In this document: piece by piece, positions 44,693 through 53,603 of the stretch
How the letters are laid out: every line of letters begins with the position of its first letter
Numbering within the stretch: position 1 is the first letter of the stretch
NCBI RefSeq assembly: GCF_041103235.1
Contig: NZ_JBGCUN010000001.1
Coordinates: 1,922,001 to 1,986,000 of the forward strand
Direction: 5' to 3'
Source: Yoonia sp. R2331
GTDB taxonomy: Bacteria > Pseudomonadota > Alphaproteobacteria > Rhodobacterales > Rhodobacteraceae
DNA: 64,000 bases
Translations under genes and position numbers: made by a program
Notes under the pieces: model-generated
Databases searched by the model: none
Seen by the model: only the letters and a program-made list of their open reading frames with translations
What the model was told of the DNA's origin: nothing

Positions 44693-45476
44693 CGCGCAGA
44701 ACCGGCCGCGCTTGCGGGCGCACCACTGTGCGCACCTCGCAATAGGATTGCGCACGGGTCCAATCGGACATCGCCGCGATTTTGTTGCGGCTGGTCATCG
44801 GCCCCCAATCAGCGGCCACACCCCGCCAGCGTCCATCATGCAGCGCCACTGCGCGGTCGCGCGCGACGGTCACTGCCATGATCCGCGCTGCACAGGACAG
44901 GTTCTCTGTCGGGTTCTTGAGCGCCTCCCCGGTCCGCGCGCGGCAGCCATAGCGCCGCGCAGTGTCGGGATAGATCTGCAACAACCCGAACCAGCGATTG
45001 CCGCCACCCACAGCCGTAGGGTTATAGGTGCTTTCGTACTTCGCCAGCGCCGACATCATCCCAACCCAAAATGCCCGCCGCAGTGCGGGCGAATTCTGGG
45101 CATAGGCCGGGCACCACCGATCAATATCCCGCGGCACCACCGAATCAAGCGCATCGGCATGGCCCGCGATCGCCGACATCGCCGCACGGGTCCAGACATC
45201 GCTACCACGCTTGTGGTCCCACCGGGTGTTGGGCAAAAACGCAGCACGCGCGACCGGCCGCAATGTCGGCTCGGTCTGGTTTACGGCGACAGGATACCGG
45301 ATCATGTGGGCCGGGCGTGGCATAACACGAAATGCGGCCAAGGCTGCTGCCGCCGCATCAACCTTTTGCGCAATCGCGTCGTCGCGGGACAGCGGGCGGA
45401 TCACTGGCTCGGCCAAGGTGGCCGTTGCCAGGATCACGCCGGCCATCCCCCCCAGGATGGTCCGCAGCATCTTCAT
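44649..45476 (-). CDS. Lytic transglycosylase (SLT domain)
   Basis: A 275-residue exported murein hydrolase. Residues 1-22 form a signal peptide (MLRTILGGMAGVILATATLA region). The SLT domain starts near 138 with the catalytic glutamate Glu148 in ALAKYESTYNPTAVG, followed by WFGLLQIYPDTAR (G-L-x-Q-I), as in goose-type lysozyme folds. CR-x-R-TGE and the CAARIM segment with cysteines suggest a disulfide. The ATG at 45476 is preferred over an upstream TTG. It is divergent from gatB. Confidence 0.85.
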   Translation of the reverse strand: MKMLRTILGGMAGVILATATLAEPVIRPLSRDDAIAQKVDAAAAALAAFRVMPRPAHMIRYPVAVNQTEPTLRPVARAAFLPNTRWDHKRGSDVWTRAAMSAIAGHADALDSVVPRDIDRWCPAYAQNSPALRRAFWVGMMSALAKYESTYNPTAVGGGNRWFGLLQIYPDTARRYGCRARTGEALKNPTENLSCAARIMAVTVARDRAVALHDGRWRGVAADWGPMTSRNKIAAMSDWTRAQSYCEVRTVVRPQARPVLRATVSTMDAASPGSG

Positions 45477-45623
45477 TCGACGCAACTTGCCCGCCTCTCC
45501 CCCATCCGATCAAGCAAAACTTTTGCGCGGCACAACAACAGGCCGGTCGCCGCCGCCCGCTTCGGTCTTGATAGCCCGCAGAACCCGGAATAGAACCGGC
45601 CTGACACCGCCAAAGGGATTACC

Positions 45624-47135
45624 ATGCTGGATCTGACATACGACGCCCCTGCCCCCAAGGTTATCGCCGGGGCGACCTCTGACTGGGAACTTGTCATCGG
45701 GCTGGAAGTCCACGCGCAGGTCGCCACCGCGGCCAAGCTGTTTTCCGGGGCCTCCACCCTTTTTGGGGCCGAACCAAATTCGAACGTGGCCTTTGTGGAC
45801 GCAGGCATGCCCGGCATGCTGCCCGTCATCAACGAAGGCTGCATCAGCCAGGCCGTCAAAACCGGGCTGGGCCTGAAGGCGCAGATCAACCTCAACTCTG
45901 CCTTTGACCGCAAGAATTACTTCTACCCTGACCTGCCGCAGGGCTACCAGATCAGCCAGCTCTACCATCCCATCGTCGGCGAAGGCGAAGTGCTGGTTGA
46001 ACTGGGCGACGGCACAGCGCGCATGGTGCGGATCGAACGTATCCACCTGGAACAGGACGCAGGCAAATCCGTGCACGACATGGACCCCACCATGTCGTTT
46101 GTTGACCTGAACCGCACCGGTGTGGCGTTGATGGAGATCGTCTCCCGCCCTGACATCCGTGGCCCGGAAGAGGCCGCCGCCTATGTCGCCAAATTGCGCC
46201 AGATCATGCGCTATCTGGGCACCTGCGACGGCAACATGCAAAACGGCAACCTGCGCGCTGACGTGAACGTCTCGGTCTGCAAACCGGGCGACTACGAACG
46301 CTATCAGGAAACCCAGGATTTCAGCCACCTCGGCACCCGCTGCGAGATCAAGAACATGAACTCCATGCGGTTCATCCAGATGGCGATCGAGGTCGAGGCG
46401 CGCCGTCAGATTGCACTGATCGAAGACGGCAAAGACGTCGTGCAGGAAACCCGCCTTTATGACGCCGACAAAAACGAAACCCGGTCCATGCGGTCCAAGG
46501 AAGAAGCGCATGATTACCGCTACTTCCCCGACCCGGACCTATTGCCGCTTGAGATCGAACAGGGCTGGGTTGACGATATCGCGGCCTCATTGCCGGAACT
46601 GCCCGACGCCAAAAAGGCGCGCTTTATCAGCGACTTTGGCCTTTCTGACTACGACGCCTCTGTCCTGACGGCGGATGTATCAAACGCCGCCTACTTCGAA
46701 GAAGTGGCCGAAGGCCGCGATGGCAAACTGGCCGCCAACTGGGTGATCAACGAACTTTTCGGGCGCCTGAAGAAAGACGACAAGGACATCGCGGACAGCC
46801 CGATCTCTGCCGCGCGTCTGGGCCAGATTGTGGGGCTGATCAAGTCGGACAAGATATCCGGCAAGATCGCCAAGGACGTCTTTGAAATCGCCTATACCTC
46901 GGACCGTGATCCCGAAGAGATCGTGAAAACCGAAGGCATGGAACAGGTCACCGACACCGGCGCGATTGAGGCGGCAGTTGACCAGATCATCGCCGACAAC
47001 CCGGCACAGGTCGAAAAGGCCAAGGTGAACCCGAAACTTGCGGGCTGGTTCGTGGGTCAGGTGATGAAGGCGACAGGCGGCAAGGCCAACCCTGCGGCTG
47101 TGAACAAACTGGTCGCCGCAAAGCTCGGCCTCTAG
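45624..47135 (+). CDS. gatB: Asp-tRNA(Asn)/Glu-tRNA(Gln) amidotransferase subunit B
   Basis: A 503-residue subunit of the GatCAB complex, which amidates mischarged Glu-tRNA(Gln) or Asp-tRNA(Asn). The N-terminal half has [35 protein letters not shown] and the kinase-like core; the C-terminal GatB/YqeY domain (from about 350) ends [19 protein letters not shown], the tRNA-binding helical tail. AAAGGG precedes the ATG. gatA and gatC are elsewhere, as usual in Rhodobacteraceae. A strong terminator follows. Confidence 0.96.
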   Translation: MLDLTYDAPAPKVIAGATSDWELVIGLEVHAQVATAAKLFSGASTLFGAEPNSNVAFVDAGMPGMLPVINEGCISQAVKTGLGLKAQINLNSAFDRKNYFYPDLPQGYQISQLYHPIVGEGEVLVELGDGTARMVRIERIHLEQDAGKSVHDMDPTMSFVDLNRTGVALMEIVSRPDIRGPEEAAAYVAKLRQIMRYLGTCDGNMQNGNLRADVNVSVCKPGDYERYQETQDFSHLGTRCEIKNMNSMRFIQMAIEVEARRQIALIEDGKDVVQETRLYDADKNETRSMRSKEEAHDYRYFPDPDLLPLEIEQGWVDDIAASLPELPDAKKARFISDFGLSDYDASVLTADVSNAAYFEEVAEGRDGKLAANWVINELFGRLKKDDKDIADSPISAARLGQIVGLIKSDKISGKIAKDVFEIAYTSDRDPEEIVKTEGMEQVTDTGAIEAAVDQIIADNPAQVEKAKVNPKLAGWFVGQVMKATGGKANPAAVNKLVAAKLGL

Positions 47136-47167
47136 GCCCCACCGAAAGCGCCAGTAAACACAAAAAA

Positions 47168-47186
47168 GGCGGGTCACTGACCCGCC
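47168..47186. terminator. Bidirectional terminator between gatB and the VPLPA gene
   Basis: GGCGGGT (47168-47174) and ACCCGCC (47180-47186) with a 5-base loop; TTTT follows on the plus strand and AAAAAA precedes it, giving a U-tract on the minus strand too. It serves gatB and the convergent VPLPA-CTERM gene. Confidence 0.9.
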
Positions 47187-47210
47187 TTTTCGCATTTCAT
47201 GTGCCTTGGT

Positions 47211-47861
47211 TCAGGCTGCTTTGCGACGCCGCGCAAAGCCCAGACCGGCCAGACCTGTCAGCAACAACACCGCACCGGCGGGCAGTGGCACGGCCTGCAG
47301 ATTGCTTTCAAATGTGTTCGCCGCAACTGCGTCGATATCAAAACCATCACGCGTGCCGTTGCGCAGGTCCGATGTATCAATGACCCGCAGACCGCTGTAA
47401 GGGCCGTTGGCGTTTTGTGCCGCCGTAATAACCCAGCGGTTCGGCGCGGACGGATCAGCTGACCCATCAGTCGTGTTGGTCAGAACACCCGCCACATCCG
47501 GCGCACCATTCACACCCAGAAGCGTGAAAGATACGCTTTCCACGTAGTTGGCAGCGCGGTTACCAGTGATTTCCCACAGGGTGATCGGCCCTTGGATCAG
47601 ACCACCAAAGAAAAACTCCAAGCTGCCGAAATTGGCAGTCGAGGTGAAACCACCGTTTTGCCATGGCCCATTCACATCCGGCGCGCCAAGCGCGTTGCAC
47701 AGATCGTCACGGCTGGTGCTGCTGGACGCAACAGAGCATGTGGTCTGCACCCCGTTGGTGGTCGCGGTCACGCCGGTTGCATAAACGGTAGCGGCTTGTG
47801 CAGCAGGTGCCACAAGCGCCATCACGGCGGCAGCGGCCAGTGCTTTGGTCATCTTCAACAT
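47211..47861 (-). CDS. VPLPA-CTERM sorting domain protein
   Basis: A 216-residue exported protein. The N-terminus MLKMTKALAAAAVMALVAPAAQA is a signal peptide (cleavage near residue 23). The C-terminus is the VPLPA-CTERM signal: VPLPAGAVLLLTGLAGLGFA then RRRKAA, i.e. motif, membrane helix, basic tail. In Rhodobacterales such proteins are targets of an exosortase, usually tied to surface polysaccharide. The middle part has two cysteines (CSVASSSTSRDDLC) and beta-rich sequence and no known domain. No exosortase gene is in the window. It converges on gatB. Confidence 0.9.
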   Translation of the reverse strand: MLKMTKALAAAAVMALVAPAAQAATVYATGVTATTNGVQTTCSVASSSTSRDDLCNALGAPDVNGPWQNGGFTSTANFGSLEFFFGGLIQGPITLWEITGNRAANYVESVSFTLLGVNGAPDVAGVLTNTTDGSADPSAPNRWVITAAQNANGPYSGLRVIDTSDLRNGTRDGFDIDAVAANTFESNLQAVPLPAGAVLLLTGLAGLGFARRRKAA

Positions 47862-48119
47862 AAAACTCGTTCCTTCTGGACGCGCAGCGCGCCTGATAAG
47901 CGTTTACGGGTTGGTAACTACCTGCCTCAGGCTTGACAAGTTTCAGCCACATTTTTGGTTAAGAGCTCCGCGATTTGACGCAGATCTGATGTTGATCCGG
48001 GATAATTCCCCGCAAATCAGCGGCATTGTTGCGAAGACGAAACGAAATTAGGGCGGCGAAGCTGGACCGCGCCCGTTTTGCTGGTGTAAGGTCAGGTCTG
48101 ATCAAAAATGGTGTGTGTC

Positions 48120-48506
48120 ATGTCGTCCTACGAATACAAAGTCGTTCCCGCCCCGACAAAGGGCCTCAAGGCCAAGGGTGTGAAATCCGTTCAAGACCGC
48201 TTTGCCAACGCGCTTGAAACCGTGATGAACGACCTTGCCGCCGACGGCTGGGAATACCAGCGCACCGACACCCTGCCCGCGGAAGAACGCGAGGGATTGA
48301 TGGGCAAAACCACCGTGTTTCAAAACATGCTGGTCTTTCGCCGCACCGTCGCAGCACCCGCAGCAGCACCGCAGGCCGCTGAAACGGTCCAGGATCGCGT
48401 GACAGAGACGATCACAGCCGACGAACGGCCCAAGCAAATCGCGCATCAGCCCGCCGCAGTTCCGGCCCCTGTGCCGCGCCCCGACACCTCGGTCGCGGCA
48501 GAGTAA
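48120..48506 (+). CDS. DUF4177 domain protein
   Basis: A 128-residue protein. The DUF4177 part (about 1-75) begins SSYEYKVVPAPTKGLKAKG and includes LAADGWEYQRTDTLP (the D-G-W-E core) and FQNMLVFRR. The C-terminal 50 residues are a low-complexity Ala/Pro-rich tail, probably disordered. I prefer the ATG at 48120; an in-frame ATG at 48108 is also possible and has AAGGTCAGG upstream. Function unknown. Its end abuts the BolA stop on the other strand with no spacer. Confidence 0.78.
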   Translation: MSSYEYKVVPAPTKGLKAKGVKSVQDRFANALETVMNDLAADGWEYQRTDTLPAEEREGLMGKTTVFQNMLVFRRTVAAPAAAPQAAETVQDRVTETITADERPKQIAHQPAAVPAPVPRPDTSVAAE

Positions 48507-48761
48507 CTACTTGATATCAATCGCTAATGCGTGAATACGCCCGATGATGTCGGGGCCCAGCGCGCTGTGCACGGCACGATGGCGCGCCAACCGCGTCATA
48601 TCGTCCAGCCCTGCGGCCGTGATGACCACACGCCAATGGCTTTCGCCTGACCCATCATCGCCTGCATGCCCTGCGTGCATGTGGCTCTCATTGACCACCT
48701 CCAACGCCTCTGGGGCTAATCCAGTTTGTAGCGCCTCATAAATCTCTGCCTCTAGTCCCAT
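48507..48761 (-). CDS. bolA: BolA family protein
   Basis: An 84-residue BolA protein. BolA-type proteins pair with monothiol glutaredoxins (Grx4) in iron-sulfur handling. The fold shows NESHMHAGHAG (metal-ligand loop with histidines, about 24-34), SHWRVVITAAGLDDMTRLARHR (parts of the helix-turn-helix-like class II KH fold) and the terminal IGRIHALAIDI strand. GGAG precedes the ATG. It is divergent from a J-domain gene by 79 bases; this pairing next to cobS is common in Rhodobacteraceae. Confidence 0.92.
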   Translation of the reverse strand: MGLEAEIYEALQTGLAPEALEVVNESHMHAGHAGDDGSGESHWRVVITAAGLDDMTRLARHRAVHSALGPDIIGRIHALAIDIK

Positions 48762-48840
48762 ATTTTTGCTCTCCGCCCCTTCAATCTCGCTCTCAAGCGT
48801 CTAAACTCTGTCGTCCGAGTCGGAAAGGTATGCAGCTCCC

Positions 48841-49473
48841 ATGCAGAAAAAAGACCCCTTTGGTTTTGACATGTCGGTATCGTCGTCAAAAAAGAAGAAC
48901 CCGCGCGGACGGCGTGGGATGTCTGGCGCGTCAGAGACGTCCACCCGCGTTTGCGATCATGAAGGTTGCGAAGAGCCGGGCAAGTACCGCGCGCCCAAGA
49001 CGCCTGACGTGCTGGATGACTTTTATTGGTTCTGCCAGCAACACGTGCGCGAATATAACCTGAAATGGAACTTCTTCGATGGCACGACAGAGGCCGAGAT
49101 GAACGCCCAGCTGACCGAAGATCGGGTCTGGGAACGCCCCACCAAGCCGTTCAAACGCACCGTCGAGGAACGCGCATGGGCGCGTCTTGGGATCGAGGAT
49201 CCGCATCAGGTGCTGGGTGAGAACGCGACCCGCAATCCGGGCCGCAATCAGGGCGCTGGCCGCAAGCTTCCGCCCACCGAGCGCCGCGCGATCGAGATTT
49301 TGGAGGCCAAGGATACCTGGACCAAACAGGAAATCCGCAAAGCATACAAAGGTCTGATTAAGGTGCTGCACCCCGACATGAACGGTGGTGACCGCAGCCA
49401 GGAAGATCAGTTGAATGAAGTGGTCTGGGCTTGGGATCAGATCAAGGTCAGCCGCAGCTTTCCCGACAAGTGA
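48841..49473 (+). CDS. J-domain (DnaJ-like) protein
   Basis: A 210-residue co-chaperone. The J domain is at the C-terminus (about 150-205): KDTWTKQEIRKAYKGLIKVL then HPDMNGGD with the essential HPD tripeptide, which stimulates Hsp70 (DnaK). The N-terminal part has a basic SSKKKNPRGRRG stretch and two Cys/His pairs (RVCDHEGCEEPG, FWFC-x-x-H-like WFCQQHV) that could bind zinc. No G/F region or classical DnaJ zinc domain. Location beside bolA and the cob genes is conserved in the family as I recall. Confidence 0.88.
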   Translation: MQKKDPFGFDMSVSSSKKKNPRGRRGMSGASETSTRVCDHEGCEEPGKYRAPKTPDVLDDFYWFCQQHVREYNLKWNFFDGTTEAEMNAQLTEDRVWERPTKPFKRTVEERAWARLGIEDPHQVLGENATRNPGRNQGAGRKLPPTERRAIEILEAKDTWTKQEIRKAYKGLIKVLHPDMNGGDRSQEDQLNEVVWAWDQIKVSRSFPDK

Positions 49474-49968
49474 TCAGGTCGGAATGCCATCGTCGTGAAT
49501 GGCAAACAGCGTGTCACGCTCGCGCCGCCACGTGGCGAACAGCAGATGGCACGCTGTCAAAATGCTGACCCAGAACACCAAAAGCAGCGGCGATTCCAGG
49601 AATGTCAAAACGGCTGCAAACGGGCCGAACATGGTGCCATAGCCCGGCAGCGCAAAAGTGCCTGCCGCCACACTGGCCGCAAAGGTGGTGACACACAGAC
49701 CAACCGCCCCGTGGCGCAGCCCGGCCCATCCCGCGCGGCCAAACCACTTGCCGCCGAAATACAGCCCCACTGCCGCCCCAAGCGCGCCCGACAAGATAAC
49801 CCAATAATCATAGGGGGTTAGCGTCCGCAGGATCGTATCCTCGCCACCAAGGTTGTTCACGACCGTAAAGGACAATCCGGCACCAAAAAGTGCGACGCCA
49901 ATATAGGCCAGCACAATGCTCCGCTCTCCGTCACTCAGAGAGATCCACCTTTTGATCCGTCGCAACAT
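49474..49968 (-). CDS. Four-helix membrane protein, function unknown
   Basis: A 164-residue membrane protein with about four helices: 19-38 (VLAYIGVALFGAGLSFTVV), 54-72, 85-108 and 115-145. A short soluble start (MLRRIKRWISLSDGERSIV) and a polar end RRERDTLFAIHDDGIPT flank them. I do not recognise the family. The gene stops immediately at the end of the J-domain gene (convergent, no gap). Confidence 0.65.
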   Translation of the reverse strand: MLRRIKRWISLSDGERSIVLAYIGVALFGAGLSFTVVNNLGGEDTILRTLTPYDYWVILSGALGAAVGLYFGGKWFGRAGWAGLRHGAVGLCVTTFAASVAAGTFALPGYGTMFGPFAAVLTFLESPLLLVFWVSILTACHLLFATWRRERDTLFAIHDDGIPT

Positions 49969-50040
49969 ATCGACCCACGCATACTACTCTTGCGCAGGTA
50001 GGCGCGAATTGGGGCAGGATTGTGGCGACGGCAGTGAAAC

Positions 50041-50442
50041 TCACTGTTTCACCAAACTGCTCTTATTTTGTAGGTTGCACGGCCCAAGGGCCACCGCGTG
50101 GGCGGCCCCCATCAACGCCAGCCACCGCGCGCCTGCCAAGGGCTGCTCCCACAAAAGCTCTGCCACGGCGGCCACGGCAAACCCGGCGCGCTCCGGCCCG
50201 ATCATGGCCGCACCCACAAGGGCCGCGCCAAGGACCGTGGCAAACGCGGCGGCAAACCCTGCCAACAGCCAGCCCAGCGCGCCGGCCTCACCAAAAAGCC
50301 GCGCCAATAAGACCCCGCTGACCAGCGCACCGATGCCCGCCATGGCAGCAAACCACAGGTTTTGTTCAATCCCCCAGGCGGTTACGAAACCCGCACAGCC
50401 AATCAACCCGACCGTTTCACCATACCTTTGAAAATACGTCAT
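50041..50442 (-). CDS. Membrane protein, function unknown
   Basis: A 133-residue hydrophobic protein starting MTYFQRYGETVGLIGCAGF. Four helices are likely: about 11-27, 31-49, 56-79 and 86-108, rich in Ala and Gly. GAGGGAAA precedes the ATG at 50442; a longer frame from 50520 lacks this. Function unknown. It follows a terminator of the msrB gene and has the same strand. Confidence 0.65.
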   Translation of the reverse strand: MTYFQRYGETVGLIGCAGFVTAWGIEQNLWFAAMAGIGALVSGVLLARLFGEAGALGWLLAGFAAAFATVLGAALVGAAMIGPERAGFAVAAVAELLWEQPLAGARWLALMGAAHAVALGPCNLQNKSSLVKQ

Positions 50443-50483
50443 TTTCCCTCGCCTTGCTTGTGTTTTGACTGGCCACAGAAAAA

Positions 50484-50511
50484 CCCCCGCACCAGCATCT
50501 GGTCGCGGGGG
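50484..50511 (-). terminator. Intrinsic terminator after msrB
   Basis: A long stem between CCCCCGCACCAG (50484-50495) and CTGGTCGCGGGGG (50499-50511, one bulged base) with a CAT loop. On the minus strand it ends GGGGGTTTTTCTG. It lies 28 bases after the msrB stop codon. Confidence 0.85.
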
Positions 50512-50538
50512 TTTCAGCAAGGTTTGTGCAGGTCGTAA

Positions 50539-50997
50539 TCAGGCGGCGCGGAACACCAGACTGACGCCGTTCAGGCAATGGCGCTTGCCTGTCGGCGCTG
50601 GTCCATCATCAAAGATATGGCCCAAATGGCTGCCACAGCGGCGGCAATGCACCTCTGTACGCACGGTAAAGAGCTTGCGATCAGGCTTTGTACCCACTGC
50701 ACCACGCAGGCTTTGCCACCAGCTAGGCCAGCCGGTGCCGCTGTCATATTTGGTGTCAGACGGATAAAGCGGCAAATCGCACCCGCGGCAGAAATAAGTG
50801 CCTGCGGCGTAATTCTTGTCCAGCGGGCTCGATCCGGCCCGTTCGGTCCCCTCTTCGCGCATCACCTTGTACTGCGCAGGCGTCAGCATGGCGCGCCATT
50901 CGGCCTCGGTCCGGGTGATCTCAAAGCTCTGCGCAAAAAGCGCGCTTGGTGCGGCCGCGCTGGCAAGGGCGGCAAGGGTGAATTGGCGGCGGTTCAT
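50539..50997 (-). CDS. msrB: Peptide-methionine (R)-S-oxide reductase, exported
   Basis: A 152-residue MsrB, repairing methionine R-sulfoxide in proteins. Zinc ligands are Cys70, Cys73, Cys118 and Cys121 (YFCRGC and HCRRC); the catalytic cysteine is Cys141 in RHCLNGVSL (R-Y-C-x-N pattern). The N-terminus MNRRQFTLAALASAAAPSALFA carries a twin-arginine motif and a signal peptide, so it is predicted to be exported folded through Tat and act in the periplasm. AGGA lies before the ATG at 50997. It stands 179 bases downstream of the sigma/anti-sigma pair on the same strand. Confidence 0.93.
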   Translation of the reverse strand: MNRRQFTLAALASAAAPSALFAQSFEITRTEAEWRAMLTPAQYKVMREEGTERAGSSPLDKNYAAGTYFCRGCDLPLYPSDTKYDSGTGWPSWWQSLRGAVGTKPDRKLFTVRTEVHCRRCGSHLGHIFDDGPAPTGKRHCLNGVSLVFRAA

Positions 50998-51176
50998 CGC
51001 ATGTCCTTTCGTGTCTGATCTAGCGTTACGCCATCTGGCGCATTTCAGACGAACGATTTTGCACCAATGCACGAGGATGTGAGAGGCCTGTGATCGCCAA
51101 TCGCCACGCCGTTTCGTCGCAAAACTGCCGGACCACATTGTGATCCGGCTGCCAGTCTATCTTACCTTGAGCCGCG

Positions 51177-51917
51177 TCAGGCCTGCCAGACAATCGGGGC
51201 CACGGCCACAATATCGCCCGTTGGCGCGCCGGTGGGTGAACCGCCGGGCGGCTCAATCGAAATGGCGCATTGTGCGCCGCGCAAAAGCGGCCACAAGGTC
51301 TCTGCCACCACAAGCGTGCCGGTCTCGTCCGTGGGCAGCACACCCAGCGACACCGGCGGCCCATCGCCTTTGATCACCCAAAGCTCCAGCACCTGCCCTT
51401 CGGGCGCGGCCCCTGCGGTGCGCGTGACCTCCAGATTACCGCTGTCCTCGACATAGCCCACTTCGACCACAAGGCTTTCGTCTGCTGATGCCAGCAGAAC
51501 CGTCGCGGTAGCTGGCGGATCAAGCAGCGGCCCGATCAACGGGTTGATCGCCCAAAGCGCCACAGCCGCAGCAATCAAACCACCGCCAATTGCAGGCAAC
51601 AAACCCAGCCGTTCCAACAAGGATTGCCGTTGCGGCGCAGGCGCGGCTTGCTCAGGGGCCTCTGCTGGCGGTTCCATCGCCGCGGTGCCAAAGGCTGCCG
51701 CCTTGATCTGCTGCAACAAAGCCTCGGGTGGGTCGACAGGTGCGATATCGTCGGTCATGCCGACAAAATCTTCGGCCCAGCGGGCATATGATGCACGCGC
51801 ATCCCCGTCCACCTCCATCAACGCTTCAAACGCCGTGGCCTCATCCGGGGTCAGCAGGCCCAGAACGTATTCTGCGGCCAGCATTTGTTCTTCATTCGGC
51901 GCGATGTCATCACTCAT
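51177..51917 (-). CDS. RskA-like anti-sigma factor
   Basis: A 246-residue single-span membrane protein. The N-terminal part (1-100; MLAAEYVLGLLTPDEATAFE is the anti-sigma helical entry) is cytoplasmic and would bind the sigma factor. A membrane helix at about 130-150 (LPAIGGGLIAAAVALWAI) separates it from a periplasmic RskA-like beta domain (QVLELWVIKGDGPPVSLGVL). The ATG at 51917 overlaps the sigma stop by four bases (ATGA), the usual coupling. No zinc motif is seen. The inducing signal is unknown. Confidence 0.88.
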   Translation of the reverse strand: MSDDIAPNEEQMLAAEYVLGLLTPDEATAFEALMEVDGDARASYARWAEDFVGMTDDIAPVDPPEALLQQIKAAAFGTAAMEPPAEAPEQAAPAPQRQSLLERLGLLPAIGGGLIAAAVALWAINPLIGPLLDPPATATVLLASADESLVVEVGYVEDSGNLEVTRTAGAAPEGQVLELWVIKGDGPPVSLGVLPTDETGTLVVAETLWPLLRGAQCAISIEPPGGSPTGAPTGDIVAVAPIVWQA

Positions 51918-52456
51918 TGCGACAGACACTCTCTTAACTTCAACAGGCTGCGGCGCAGCCATGTTCTGATGGTGTTCAGCGGGACCGCCATATCGTCGGC
52001 CAGCTCTTGATACGTCTCCCCCTCCAGATAGGCGCGGCGCACAGCTGCGGCTTTGTCAGGGTCCAGCCCTTCCATGCAGCCGACAATGCGGGCCCGGTCT
52101 GACGCTGCAATGGCAAGCGCCTCTGGCCCTGGCGCACTGTCTTCCAGTGCGGCCACCTCGTCCATGTCGCCTGACGCAACCTTGCGGGCGCGAATCCTGT
52201 CGATACACAAGTTCCGCGTGACCGTGATCAGCCAGGTCATCGGGCTGAGACCATTCACCTTATAGCGTTCCGCATTGCGCCAGATTTTGACAAATGCATC
52301 CTGCAAAGCATCTTCCGCCTCGGCCCGATTGTTCAAGACACGCAGGCACACACCAAAGAGTTTCGCAGAGGTCGCGGCGTAGAGACGTTCAAAGGCAGAT
52401 CGGTCGCCCTGCGCCATACCCGCAATCATCGCCTCAATATCATCGGTTGTCGTCAT
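51914..52456 (-). CDS. ECF RNA polymerase sigma factor
   Basis: A 180-residue extracytoplasmic-function sigma factor. Region 2 includes AEDALQDAFVKIWRN (about 47-61) and TWLITVTRNLCIDRIR (about 74-89); region 4 helix-turn-helix is YQELADDMAVPLNTIRTWLRR (about 150-170). The linker holds DEVAALEDSAPGPEALA. Together with the overlapping RskA-like anti-sigma it resembles SigK/RskA systems of proteobacteria. Its promoter lies in a 160-base divergent region shared with cobS, with a nested inverted repeat at 52492-52523. msrB downstream is a likely member of the regulon. Confidence 0.92.
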   Translation of the reverse strand: MTTTDDIEAMIAGMAQGDRSAFERLYAATSAKLFGVCLRVLNNRAEAEDALQDAFVKIWRNAERYKVNGLSPMTWLITVTRNLCIDRIRARKVASGDMDEVAALEDSAPGPEALAIAASDRARIVGCMEGLDPDKAAAVRRAYLEGETYQELADDMAVPLNTIRTWLRRSLLKLRECLSQ

Positions 52457-52491
52457 CAGCTACACTTTCACCATTTCCCCCACTTTGCCGG

Positions 52492-52523
52492 GGTTTGCGA
52501 AAAACGCAACCTGCGGGCAAACC
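52492..52523. promoter_or_regulatory. Nested inverted repeat between sigma factor and cobS genes
   Basis: GGTTTGC (52492-52498) and GCAAACC (52517-52523) form a dyad around an inner hairpin TTGCG-AAAAA-CGCAA (52495-52509). It is in the 160-base divergent promoter region; it could be an operator or a transcript leader. No regulator is suggested. Confidence 0.4.
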
Positions 52524-52616
52524 GGTGCGCGAAATCGCCCCTTCCCCTTCCCTTTCGCCGCGATATGTTGCATCCGCAGGACAACACAGATGCGATGACA
52601 GGAAAGGCGCCCTAGA

Positions 52617-53603
52617 ATGGCCGACGGCATGATCGACATTGATGCAAACCCCACCGAAGAGATCTCGGTGCGCGAGGTCTTTGGCATCGACAGTGACATG
52701 AAGATCAAAGGGTTCGCCGATAAGACCGACCGCACCCCAGAGATTGACAGCACCTACAAGTTTGATCCCGACACCACGCTCGCGATCCTTGCAGGTTTTG
52801 GCTACAACCGCCGTGTGATGATCCAAGGGTATCACGGCACGGGCAAATCGACGCATATCGAACAGGTCGCCGCCCGCCTGAACTGGCCTGCGGTGCGCGT
52901 GAACCTTGACAGCCACATTTCCCGGATCGACCTGATCGGCAAAGACGCGATCAAACTGCGCGATGGCGTGCAGGTTACCGAGTTCCACGAAGGCATCCTG
53001 CCCTGGGCCCTGCGCAACCCGGTTGCCATCGTGTTTGACGAATATGACGCAGGCCGTGCGGACGTGATGTTTGTAATCCAGCGTGTGCTGGAACATGACG
53101 GCAAGCTGACGCTGATGGACCAAAACCAGATTCTGACGCCGCACAAGCACTTCCGCCTCTTTGCCACGGCCAACACCGTGGGCCTTGGCGATACGACGGG
53201 CCTCTACCACGGCACCCAACAGATCAACCAAGCGCAAATGGACCGCTGGTCGCTTGTCGCTACGCTGAACTACCTCAGCCACGATGCCGAGGCCGCGATC
53301 GTTTTGTCGAAGTCCCCGCACTTCAATACTGAGAAGGGCCGCAAGACGATTTCCCAGATGGTCACCGTCGCCGACTTGACGCGCACCGCCTTCATGAACG
53401 GCGATTTGTCCACCGTGATGTCCCCCCGGACCGTGCTCGCCTGGGCCGAAAACACCCGCATCTTCCAAGACGTCGGCTATGCTTTCCGCCTATCGTTCCT
53501 GAACAAATGCGATGAATTGGAGCGTCAGACCGTCGCCGAATTCTACCAGCGGTGTTTTGATGAGGAACTGCCGGAAAGTGCGGCGAGCCTCAGCTTGGGA
53601 TGA
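52617..53603 (+). CDS. cobS: Cobaltochelatase subunit CobS
   Basis: A 328-residue AAA+ ATPase subunit of the aerobic cobaltochelatase, which drives cobalt insertion into hydrogenobyrinate diamide with CobT and CobN. Walker A is [10 protein letters not shown] (71-80) and Walker [12 protein letters not shown]. The N-terminal arm [19 protein letters not shown] matches CobS. AGGAAAGG lies before the ATG. Its stop overlaps the start of an unrelated small gene (ATGATG), which interrupts the usual cobS-cobT order. Confidence 0.95.
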   Translation: MADGMIDIDANPTEEISVREVFGIDSDMKIKGFADKTDRTPEIDSTYKFDPDTTLAILAGFGYNRRVMIQGYHGTGKSTHIEQVAARLNWPAVRVNLDSHISRIDLIGKDAIKLRDGVQVTEFHEGILPWALRNPVAIVFDEYDAGRADVMFVIQRVLEHDGKLTLMDQNQILTPHKHFRLFATANTVGLGDTTGLYHGTQQINQAQMDRWSLVATLNYLSHDAEAAIVLSKSPHFNTEKGRKTISQMVTVADLTRTAFMNGDLSTVMSPRTVLAWAENTRIFQDVGYAFRLSFLNKCDELERQTVAEFYQRCFDEELPESAASLSLG

